From: Ruminimicrobiellum sp045223915
GTDB lineage: Bacteria > Elusimicrobiota > Endomicrobiia > Endomicrobiales > Endomicrobiaceae
Length of the DNA stretch: 64,000 bases
Direction of reading: 5' to 3'
NCBI GenBank assembly: GCA_045223915.1
Contig: JBGUZU010000044.1
Location: 1-64,000 of the forward strand
Shown here: positions 56,160 through 63,979 of the stretch, piece by piece
How the letters are laid out: the number at the start of each line of letters is the position of its first letter
Position numbering within the stretch: position 1 is the stretch's first letter
Translations under genes and position numbers: made by a program
The notes under the pieces: generated by a model
What the model was told of the DNA's origin: nothing
Database searches by the model: none
The model's input: the letters and a program-made list of their open reading frames with translations, nothing else

Positions 56160-57620
56160 TTATCCATCAAAGGGCGGCTCATCTTTATTTGAACCATCAT
56201 CTTCATTAGAAGCAGGAGTCTATGGACTATTATCTTCAACAATAAAATAAAATCTTGCAGTTTTATTTTGAATTTGTTCATATTCAGAGGCCGTACATAC
56301 AACTAAATCTGTATCTATTATCGCATTATTTAATTTAGTTTTATCTTCTGCACTCATTAATCCTGCTGCGGAGGTTGTTGCTTCACTATAAGTAGTATCA
56401 GTATATTTATCTTCTACCCAGTTTGACCAGCCTTGATCTACTGCATATCTTCTACGATAAGTTTTCATTCCAGCGCTGTTAGTTATATTTCCATGATAAT
56501 GTAAAATTTGTACACATCCGCCATCCGTTCTACTGTCTTTTGTATCTCCAGTAATAATTACCTATAGGCCGAAATTTAATTCAGTTGAAGAATTTTCGTC
56601 TGGAGTTATTGGCAAGTTAGCAATATTATCAGTCACATTACAAATATAATATCCAGCATTATATCTATCTCGTAATAAATTTAAGTCAGTAATTGGTACG
56701 ATAGTATTATTACTAGTATTAGTAAATATGGCTATTGCGTTATTTGAGGTTCCAATTCTTTTTGGCAATGGATGAATAATCTACCATTCAGTAAGATAAT
56801 CAGTATTATCTTTAAGATGATATAAACGTCTTCTATATGTTACTCCACGGTTTCCATATATGGTTTGCATTACTGCATATACATATCTATTTACCTCATC
56901 ATCAAACATAAATTGGATAGTTTCTACTGTAAGGAAAAAAGGTTCATTATCTAAAACTGGTTTGTGTAAAATATTAGCACCGGCTCCATCTCCGCAGACT
57001 CTATATAATTGGCGGAGGTTTGTTTCAGTCGGAATAAAAAAAGTATTTAAATCTAATGACTAATATGAGATATCAATTGGATTATGTTGATTTGACCATG
57101 TGGCATCGGCTTTTAGAAAATAATTTTCTGATCCTGCAGGAGGAATGGGTGTAAGACCAGATGTTCCTGCAAAATTTTCAGAAGCACCTGTCATAACTGA
57201 ATAATTAATTGCAGTATCTCCAATCTTTTCAAAAGTATTATTAGATGTCCAAATATATTCATCATTAGTACCATGAGAATTTGGCACCAAATAAATATAA
57301 CCAAATTCACCAGTTTGAGGTAAATTATTTACTAGTTTTAATTCAAAACGAAGAGAAGCCTCTGACCATTTTAACCACCCATTGTCAGAAAGCTTATACG
57401 TTTCACCTGTATCTATTACAAATGCGCTAGAACCATTTAAAGCATTTGTAATTAAATTAAGTTTTGTTAAATCTGTAGATAATAAAACATATTTTCTAAG
57501 TCTTTTATTTCCTTCTTCAATATATCCTAATTCTTTTCCACCAACAAAATACATTTTTATACTTCCAAAATCAGGAGCATCATCTTCAGATTTAAAAATT
57601 ATATCCATATAACTATACAT
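56160..57620 (-). CDS. Tail fibre or receptor-binding protein
   Basis: The 486-residue product crosses four TAG codons. The N-terminal 85 residues (DAPDFGSIKMYFVGGKELGY; LNLITNALNGSSAFVIDTGE) are paralogous to the separate small gene 57638-57898. The middle repeats collagen-free fibre-like segments (FEKIGDTAINYSVMTGASE, PPAGSENYFLKADATWS). The C-terminal part has AGLMSAEDKTKLNNA, a signature common in phage tail fibres. ATG 57620 with AAAGGGGGC upstream is preferred over an upstream TTG. It lies beside the endolysin and holin. It presumably binds the host surface. Confidence 0.65.
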
Positions 57621-57637
57621 TAATTTTATAGCCCCCT

Positions 57638-57898
57638 TTATGTCTTTTTTCGCCAAGAATTATTTATAAAATAATATGTGTCGCCAGTATCTAAAGCTTT
57701 TGCAGAAGATCCTTCAAGTGCATTTGTAATTAAATTTAATTTTTGTAAATCATTGCTTAAAAATGTATATTTTCTTAATTTTTTTAATTCAGTTTCAAAA
57801 TATCCTAATTCTTTTCTTCCTACAAAATACATTTTTATACTTCCAAAATCTGGTGCGGTTTCTTTAGATTCAAAAGGCATATCTAAAATGTAATACAT
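57638..57898 (-). CDS. Small paralogue of the fibre N-terminal domain
   Basis: The 86-residue protein (TAPDFGSIKMYFVGRKELGY; LITNALEGSSAKALDTGDTY) repeats the first domain of the fibre encoded next to it, with about two thirds of positions identical by eye. GAGGTGAAAAC precedes the ATG. It may be a virion attachment or baseplate adaptor module, or a chaperone for the fibre. No TAG. Confidence 0.65.
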   Translation of the reverse strand: MYYILDMPFESKETAPDFGSIKMYFVGRKELGYFETELKKLRKYTFLSNDLQKLNLITNALEGSSAKALDTGDTYYFINNSWRKKT

Positions 57899-57919
57899 GT
57901 TTTCACCTCATTTAATATG

Positions 57920-57950
57920 AGGGGTTTTTATTTAATAAATAAAAACCCCT
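57920..57950 (-). terminator. Hairpin between endolysin and fibre genes
   Basis: Arms AGGGGTTTTTATTTA (57920-57934) and TAAATAAAAACCCCT (57936-57950). There is no clear T-run on the - strand, so it may be an RNA-stability or partial terminator hairpin. Confidence 0.5.
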
Positions 57951-57977
57951 ATATTATTATTTTTTAACAATTATATA

Positions 57978-59546
57978 TTATTTTTTAACAATCTTAATTT
58001 GTAATTTGTCTATTGATGAATTTTTAACACCAGAATATCCCATATCGTTTGTTGTGTTATAATTAGTAATCCAATTTAAATAACTTTGAGAAGATGTTGT
58101 AGAAACTCTATATTGAACTACATATCCTGCGCAGTCTGTTAGTTCTGCTTGAATACAATCAATGTTTTTGCCAAGAATACCTGCATAGTCGTTTTTATCA
58201 ACAACCCAAGGTAAATAAGAATTGCTTCCAACTAATTTTACTCTATATCTTAAATGACCTTTTGAAGGTTTCATATAAATACCTTGAATTGGCTTATTCT
58301 CTAATCCCGCATAGTCTTCAAGATTTTTTACTTCAGGAAGCCATTTTCCATTTGCATAAACTTGATAAGTAACATCAATTGTTGTAGTAGAATTAGATGT
58401 TTTATTAGCGGTGGTAGTTGAGGTAGTAGTCACAGTTGTTGTTTTCCAATTTGGTCTATAAAAAGCATATACATTATCTGTAGTTAGATATCTAGTTTTT
58501 CTTTTAAAGATTGAAGTTGCTGCCCAATTTGAATTATTTCCATCTACATTTCCTTCAAGTGTAGTTATAGTATTTCCAGAAACCGCTTCTACAATTCCAA
58601 CGTGATCAGAATGGTATTTATCAGAATAAGTTCCACCATATCTAAAGAAGATTAAATCTCCTGCCTGTGGAGTCTTAGAATTTTTCTTAAACCAGGTTCC
58701 ATATTTACCATCTGAATATCTAGGAATATCTCCTGCTCCACCCTGAACTGCGTTCATATATTTACCAATAAAACCGCAGTCTTTCATAATTGAGCTAATG
58801 GAATATGCACACCAATCATAAATTCCGCCAATTTTAAGTTTAGTATTACATACAAAATTTCCATTTACTCCAATGTAAGTTTTTGCTTGATTTAAGAACT
58901 TTGTTCTATCATTGACTGTTGTGGTTTTAGATGCGGTAGTTGTTGATTTTTTAATTAAAGTTTCATCATAAAGATAATTCATATCAACTTTACCAGTAAT
59001 ACCAGGAACAGTTCCAGTCCAGCTATATTGCAGTAAAACCGCATTATATTTTGGAGCGGTTGCTCCAGGAGCTGCGAACCAAATTTTATAATTTTTCATT
59101 TTGTTATAATCAAAATAATTCATTAACCAATCTTGATTAGTATATAAAATAGGGGTATAACCAGCTTTTTTAACAGTTTCTAAGAAAGTGACTGCACAAT
59201 TAGTCCAATTAGGAGATTTTCCAACTCTTTTAGCATAAGCTTCGCTATCTTCTTCGACATCAAGCACAATAAATTTTACATAGCCTTTATATTCATTTGC
59301 TAATCTAATAGCAAATTTAGCTTCATTCTATGCGGTTTTGGTATCAACAAAATAAGCGAAATGGTAAGTTCCGAAGGGGATATTATATTTCTTACATCCG
59401 GCTACATTTTGATGAAATTGACTATCAGTTTGACTAGGAAGATCAGAGCCAAAAGAACTTCTTATAATAGCAAAGTCAATATTGTTTTTTACTTTGCTCC
59501 AATTGATAGAGCCATTGGCATAAGATACATCTATACCTTTTAACAT
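57978..59546 (-). CDS. Endolysin: GH25 lysozyme plus CHAP plus cell wall-binding repeats
   Basis: The 522-residue product crosses one TAG at 59328-59330. Residues 1-200 are a GH25 muramidase (KGIDVSYANGSINWSKVKNN; FIVLDVEED; GKVDMNYLY). Residues 230-360 are a CHAP-type amidase/endopeptidase (YDWCAYSISSIMKDCGFIGK with Cys; HSDHVGIVEAV with His). A Thr-rich linker and a Trp/Tyr-rich repeat region follow (YQVYANGKWLPEVKNLEDYA), resembling ChW cell-wall-binding repeats. It degrades Gram-positive peptidoglycan at lysis. Because the TAG lies early in the GH25 domain, active enzyme needs recoding, a natural timing device. Confidence 0.9.
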
Positions 59547-59761
59547 TATTCTTCCTCCTTTTCTTCGATTTCAGGCAGGCCTGCAATAGAAGTACATAAA
59601 CTTAAAATTGCGGAAACCGCAGCTACAGAAGATACAGTTAGCCAATTAATTTCACTTAGTGTTAAGCCTACTGCAATAGAACCTACGAAAGTTTGAGCAA
59701 ATGTTTTAATCGCTCTTGTTCCAGCTGCTTTCCACCATGATTTTGTTAATAATTTATTCAT
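59546..59761 (-). CDS. Holin
   Basis: The 71-residue product (KLLTKSWWKAAGTRAIKTFA, then QTFVGSIAVG; WLTVSSVAAVSAILSLCTSI) has two hydrophobic segments and an acidic tail EIEEKEEE, like the small Firmicutes holins that open the membrane for endolysin. ATG 59761 with TTTGGAGG upstream is preferred over a start at 59779. Its stop overlaps the endolysin ATG. Confidence 0.8.
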   Translation of the reverse strand: MNKLLTKSWWKAAGTRAIKTFAQTFVGSIAVGLTLSEINWLTVSSVAAVSAILSLCTSIAGLPEIEEKEEE

Positions 59762-59783
59762 ATTGTGACCTCCAAACATAAAA

Positions 59784-59821
59784 AAATTCTGTAGGAGAAA
59801 TTTTATTCTCCTACAGAATTT
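59784..59821 (-). terminator. Terminator between the phosphatase operon and the lysis genes
   Basis: Perfect 15-base arms at 59784-59798 and 59807-59821 (core TTCTGTAGGAGA) followed by T7 on the - strand. The holin ribosome site starts only about 10 bases further, leaving no room for a standard promoter after it. Confidence 0.85.
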
Positions 59822-59827
59822 AAAAAA

Positions 59828-60400
59828 TTAAGATTTATTTTTGTCTGTTTTTGCCCACTCAAGCTGTTTAGTCATAATTTCAAGTTTCATATTAATCCAA
59901 TTTAGCGGTTGACAGTTAATTGCTTCACAGCTTACATTATACATTAAATTATGAAAATTATCATTAGGCTCCCAAAAACGGGTTAAAAAGTGAGTGTGTC
60001 CATGAATTGAAAATGTTTTACTGTTATCATAATTACCTGTGAGTTGTGGATAGTGTGATAATAAAAAAGTTTTTTTACCTTCTTTAATACGATATCCAAA
60101 TTGAATATCATCAATGTTAGATAGTCTTGCAAATTCATTTAAACGAGCTGACGTATCATGGTTCCCAATTGCGAGTCGTATGTGTCCATTAAGTTGATGA
60201 ATTTTATTTAATCCATTTATAAGATCTCCCATAATAAAATCACCAAGATGATAAACAATATCATTTTTATTAACAACAGAGTTCCATCGTTCAATGATTG
60301 CGGCATCCATTTCTTCAACTGTAGAAAATTTTCTTGGATTAAAAATAAAATCTTTATTATGTCCAAAATGGGTATCAGAAATAAGCCATATTTCACTCAA
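59828..60400 (-). CDS. Metallophosphoesterase
   Basis: The 190-residue protein has the calcineurin-type motif set: WLISDTHFGHNKDF, VYHLGDFIMG, AIGNHDTSA, LLSHYPQ and SIHGHTHF. These bind two metal ions and hydrolyse phosphate esters, possibly RNA or nucleotide ends given its neighbours. The start overlaps the polynucleotide kinase stop (ATGA). Substrate unknown. No TAG. Confidence 0.85.
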   Translation of the reverse strand: MSEIWLISDTHFGHNKDFIFNPRKFSTVEEMDAAIIERWNSVVNKNDIVYHLGDFIMGDLINGLNKIHQLNGHIRLAIGNHDTSARLNEFARLSNIDDIQFGYRIKEGKKTFLLSHYPQLTGNYDNSKTFSIHGHTHFLTRFWEPNDNFHNLMYNVSCEAINCQPLNWINMKLEIMTKQLEWAKTDKNKS

Positions 60401-60897
60401 TTTTTATCATCCTTTCTTGTGATCAATAATAAATTTTCATTTGTGATGTATTTATATATATTGGAGAATTTTTCTTGAAATGAAGGTTCTACAAATTTTT
60501 CTGCCATATTTCTTATAACAGCTTCTCCAACTTTTGCTCTTCCTTCTCTTGCAGCGTCTCTTGTAATACAATCTTCAATTGGAGCATATACCCAAATAGC
60601 ATTAATTTCTGTATAACCAGATACTCTATTAATAAGTTTCCGTCTTGCCGCAACAGAAATAGAAGACTGATCTGCGAAAACATCGAAGCCAAGAGCCAAT
60701 GCTTTTGAAATGCCCATATAAAACATTTCTTCAACAATAGGTTCATATTTAAAATATTCATCATTTTCTTTTAATAAAGAGAAACGAATTTTATCCCTTG
60801 AGATTACAATAGCATTAGCTTTATCTGCTACATATTTATTTATAAAAGTTGATTTTCCAGATGCGGGCCATCCGCACATTATAAATAATTTACTCAT
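60397..60897 (-). CDS. P-loop kinase (polynucleotide kinase 5'-kinase-like)
   Basis: The 166-residue AAA_33-type kinase has LFIMCGWPASGKSTFINKYV (Walker A), VISRDKIRFSLL and DVFADQSSISVAARRKLINR, resembling the kinase domain of T4 Pnk. With the phosphoesterase (60400) and RNA ligase (62526) in the same stretch it would form an RNA 5'-end healing and sealing set, useful against tRNA-cleaving host defences (inference). Confidence 0.8.
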   Translation of the reverse strand: MSKLFIMCGWPASGKSTFINKYVADKANAIVISRDKIRFSLLKENDEYFKYEPIVEEMFYMGISKALALGFDVFADQSSISVAARRKLINRVSGYTEINAIWVYAPIEDCITRDAAREGRAKVGEAVIRNMAEKFVEPSFQEKFSNIYKYITNENLLLITRKDDKN

Positions 60898-61186
60898 TTA
60901 TTAACCCCTCCTGTTTTAAATGCCCTCTAAAAATGCGGTAAGGTTCTTTTCTATTGCCATTTTCATCAAAATTATGATATTTCATCTCAAGCAGGAAATC
61001 CTCATAGTTATAGTCACTATGGAAGGGACGAATTTCAATATGATTTTCTTCGGACTTACAATAAATACAATAAAGATTTTTTAAGTGTCCTGCTTCTCTG
61101 TATTTTCCTACTTTTCTAGGGATATTAATTCCTTTACGTCCACATTTTGTGCAATAGAAGTCACTAATCATAAATTTATTATTCAT
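60890..61186 (-). CDS. Zinc-ribbon protein of unknown function
   Basis: The 98-residue protein (ISDFYCTKCGRKGINIPRKV; LYCIYCKSEENHIEIRPF) has two CxxC pairs. ATG 61186 with AAGGAAG upstream is preferred. It overlaps the kinase start and is the first gene after the promoter at 61221-61249. Similar proteins occur in Firmicutes phages without known role. Confidence 0.65.
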   Translation of the reverse strand: MNNKFMISDFYCTKCGRKGINIPRKVGKYREAGHLKNLYCIYCKSEENHIEIRPFHSDYNYEDFLLEMKYHNFDENGNRKEPYRIFRGHLKQEGLINE

Positions 61187-61220
61187 ATACAAATACTTCC
61201 TTTCTTATTTTACTATATAT

Positions 61221-61274
61221 ATTATAACAAAAATTTAATAAAAAAACAAGGTGAGATGTTATATACTCACCTTG
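61221..61274 (-). promoter_or_regulatory. Terminator fused to an early promoter (after RNA ligase)
   Basis: Arms CAAGGTGAG (61247-61255) and CTCACCTTG (61266-61274) terminate the ligase. The T-run supplies TTGTTT (61244-61249), 17 bases from TATAAT (61221-61226). Confidence 0.8.
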
Positions 61275-61281
61275 TTTATTA

Positions 61282-62526
61282 TTATCCATGATATTTAAGT
61301 AAAAATTCAGGAGATACACACTTAAAAGATTTTTTACCATCTTGCGAACGAAAAACAATGCCCTCTCTTATATCTCCATCTATTTTTGATTTTTCTCTAT
61401 TAACATAATTTCTTAATGTTTCAAGATTATCTGGAAGTACATAGCTTTCATTTATAATTGGTACACAAGGTACTTTATGCGCAGTTAAATAGTTTTTCAT
61501 TTCAATAGAGTTCCATCTGCCTTCGGTAGAGGTAATAAAGTTAAAAGCTGCAAAATCATGTTCTTTCATATGATAATCTCTTTTTTGAATAGAGGCTCCA
61601 TAAGTCTCACCTTGAATGGTTACCCAATCATATTCTGGATGTTCATTTAAAATATCAGTCAGTTTTTGTTCAATGTTATATTTTTCTGCCATTTCTGTAT
61701 AAACATTAGATTCATAGAAGCATTTTTTATCAGGCTTATCAAAAACTACATTTCTTGAACATACGAAAAATTCATTTCTTTTAAATAAACCCTTTCCTCT
61801 TAAGAGCGTGAAAGTTGTGCTTGTTCCATCAATTTTTTCAGTTGCTATCCATGCATCTTTTGTTCCAAAATAGAAAGGCAGATTTTCAATTCTTTCTTCG
61901 TCAGTTTTTTGAACCCAGGCAGGCCATCCAGTTTTTTTATCTTTTTTCTTTCCAAAAAAGAAGAAGAGAAATTTTTTACCCCAATTTCGTTTCATAAGCC
62001 ATTTTATAAATTTCTTTTTAAAAAGTGCTGGATGGCGTTGAGCCATTTTTTTGTACTTGTCCAAAGAGTTTGCTTTTCTTTTGTTATCTTCTGCTATTGC
62101 ATAAGTAACTTCAAGATCTTTTGTTAAGAAGCGGCTGTCTCCATAAAAAGTATGAAGTCCATGATCTCCTGAATTATTATCTAATACAGTACCATCTACT
62201 TGTACTTCCCATCCAGGAAACTGATTAACCGCCATCAAAAGCCCCTGTGAAATAAAATTTCCTTTTCCTCCAAAAGTATATTTTTGAGTTTTTATTTTAT
62301 AATTTTTTGAAGCAAGAAAAGCAAATACAGGATTTTTTTCATTTACTTTTGAATCTATTTCAAAGTAAATTGCAATGTCTCCTTTTTTAAATTCATTTTT
62401 TCGCACCATTGTTTGCCATCCGCCAATAATTGCTGCTTCACAATTATCAGAACCTTGAATTGGAATTATATTATCAATTTTAACTAAATAACAAAGTTCT
62501 CTTAAACCTGTATTAGGATTTATCAT
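61282..62526 (-). CDS. RNA ligase (Rnl5/DraRnl-like)
   Basis: The 414-residue ligase has an N-terminal OB-like domain (ELCYLVKIDNIIPIQGSDNC; KGDIAIYFEIDSKV) and a C-terminal nucleotidyltransferase. Motif I is WIATEKIDGTSTTF (Lys about residue 224), motif IIIa WVTIQGETYG, motif IV EGIVFRS and motif V KSFKCVSPEFLLKY. The N-terminal OB arrangement is typical of Rnl5. It likely repairs nicked RNA together with the kinase and phosphoesterase. No TAG. A homing endonuclease gene overlaps its start. Confidence 0.85.
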   Translation of the reverse strand: MINPNTGLRELCYLVKIDNIIPIQGSDNCEAAIIGGWQTMVRKNEFKKGDIAIYFEIDSKVNEKNPVFAFLASKNYKIKTQKYTFGGKGNFISQGLLMAVNQFPGWEVQVDGTVLDNNSGDHGLHTFYGDSRFLTKDLEVTYAIAEDNKRKANSLDKYKKMAQRHPALFKKKFIKWLMKRNWGKKFLFFFFGKKKDKKTGWPAWVQKTDEERIENLPFYFGTKDAWIATEKIDGTSTTFTLLRGKGLFKRNEFFVCSRNVVFDKPDKKCFYESNVYTEMAEKYNIEQKLTDILNEHPEYDWVTIQGETYGASIQKRDYHMKEHDFAAFNFITSTEGRWNSIEMKNYLTAHKVPCVPIINESYVLPDNLETLRNYVNREKSKIDGDIREGIVFRSQDGKKSFKCVSPEFLLKYHG

Positions 62527-63274
62527 ATATTTTTCTCACCTCACGTAAATTTGTCCCATATATTTCAATAATTCTTCTTCTTACTGTTTCTTTACTTACT
62601 TTAAACTATTTTGCCATTTCTTCAAGAGATTTGTTAAGTTTTAAAAACCAATCTATTTTTTCTTTTGATAATAAAATTTTTAGAGTATTTGTATGAGTTA
62701 GTCTACCTTTTCGAATTTCAGTAGGAGTTAAATTGAAATATGCTTTACATTTATTATAAAAAGTTTTTCTACTTATTTTATATTTTTTACACATTTCTTC
62801 AATAGACATAAAATTCTTTATATCTTTTTTTAGTTCCTATTTATTTACAAAAATAGTGTTTATTTCACGAGCTTTATCTATCATTTTTTTATGATGAAAT
62901 TTTGATAAAGTATGTTTTCCTTTTAATGCTAAACTAATTTTCTTGGCGGTCTCTTTTTTATGAGGATTATTTGTCCAAGTATCTCCTCCTTCTCCTCCTT
63001 CTGTCATATTATAACCATATTTAGAATTATTGGACTCATAAAATGCAATCCAATATTTTTCTTGTTGATTTAATTTATTATTCTAAATTTTCTCAATTAT
63101 TTCAATTTTAAAGTTAGAATATCCATATTTATTCATAGCATTATATAAATATCTATTCTTATGTTGCTTTGCTAATTTTAAATATTGTTGAAATCTTTGT
63201 TAGATGGTTTTTGTTGTTTTTCCTATGTATATTTTTTGATTTTTTAAATTTGTAATTTTATAAATAAAACCCAA
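62513..63274 (-). CDS. Free-standing GIY-YIG homing endonuclease with an internal TAA
   Basis: The 253-codon frame starts at TTG 63274 behind AAGGGGGG: GFIYKITNLKNQKIYIGKTT, then KTI-TAA-QRFQQY. Codon 25 is TAA (63200-63202), at a position where relatives in this window have N, E or Q before the conserved R. The rest is intact: NAMNKYGYSNFKIEIIEK, EKYWIAFYES and helix-turn-helix repeats (MSIEEMCKKYKISRKTFYNK). Two or more TAG codons are in frame. The end overlaps the RNA ligase start by 14 bases. It is either a decaying endonuclease or a TAA read as Gln. Confidence 0.6.
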
Positions 63275-63333
63275 AAATTTTCCCCCCTTTTTATAAAATA
63301 AATAAATTTTCACCTTTGCTATTTAACATATTA

Positions 63334-63792
63334 TTATTCCTCCTTTTTTATTTGCCAATTAATCTTCACTCCAATAATTTCATCCCAATAATTTTCATAA
63401 TAATGAATAATTCTTGAGCTGTCTGGTTCTTTTATGCCGCCGCACAAGATTTTTTCATATAGATTATAATAGCAAATATCAAAATAAATATTGGTCATTT
63501 TGTCTTTGTAAATTTCATCAAAAGGAATCTCTTCCCAATCGGGCTTTAAAGCACTTATTTTATTAAATACGGCTTGGCTTGGTCGATATCCTCTACGAAT
63601 CATTTCATTTTGAATAAATTTTGCATATGAAATAAAATGGTCAAAAGGGTAGCGAAGAACAAAATTTACAAGTACATGATTTGGTGTACCATTTTTTTGA
63701 ATAGCGCCCGCAATTGCGGATAGCTCTTTCCATTGTGCTACAAGCTGTTCTCTTGGGAGCGGTTTTATCCAATCTTTATGCCATAATCTCAT
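63334..63792 (-). CDS. Pyrimidine-dimer DNA glycosylase-like protein
   Basis: The 152-residue protein begins RLWHKDWIKPLPREQLVAQW, then KELSAIAGAIQKNG, with RYPFDHFISYAKFIQNEMIR in the middle. This resembles proteins grouped with T4 endonuclease V-like glycosylases (TIGR02328 type), in which the N-terminal amine is catalytic and the start is followed by R-L-W-H. It would repair UV-type damage in the host-independent replication set. No TAG. Two tandem early promoters lie upstream. Confidence 0.55.
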   Translation of the reverse strand: MRLWHKDWIKPLPREQLVAQWKELSAIAGAIQKNGTPNHVLVNFVLRYPFDHFISYAKFIQNEMIRRGYRPSQAVFNKISALKPDWEEIPFDEIYKDKMTNIYFDICYYNLYEKILCGGIKEPDSSRIIHYYENYWDEIIGVKINWQIKKEE

Positions 63793-63825
63793 TTTTATTT
63801 CTCCTTTTTATTTTTTACTGTATAT

Positions 63826-63854
63826 ATTATATAATAAATTTTATAAAAAATCAA
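63826..63854 (-). promoter_or_regulatory. Early-type promoter (proximal)
   Basis: TTGATT (63849-63854), a 17-base spacer and TATAAT (63826-63831), 34 bases before the glycosylase-like gene. Confidence 0.85.
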
Positions 63855-63950
63855 TTAAGATTATTTATTTTGGCTATATAATTATCATGGAGTGCTGCTG
63901 TAATATATATTTTACTTATTTTTGTTTTACCTTCTAATATTTCTATATAA

Positions 63951-63979
63951 ATTATATTAAAATTTTAGTAAAAAGTCAA
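63951..63979 (-). promoter_or_regulatory. Early-type promoter (distal)
   Basis: TTGACT (63974-63979), a 17-base spacer and TATAAT (63951-63956). The roughly 95 bases between it and the proximal promoter contain no ATG-initiated gene. Confidence 0.85.

Noticed and set aside
18947..63202. General reassignment of TAA as well as TAG
   Set aside because: TAA ends the great majority of genes here with overlapping or closely spaced next starts. In nrdG and the helicase an added residue would still break the Cys spacing or the P-loop.
63300..63338. 12-codon frame (MLNSKGENLFIL) as a remnant start of the RNA ligase, parallel to the nrdG case
   Set aside because: Resemblance to the ligase start (MINPNTGLREL) is too weak to support duplication.
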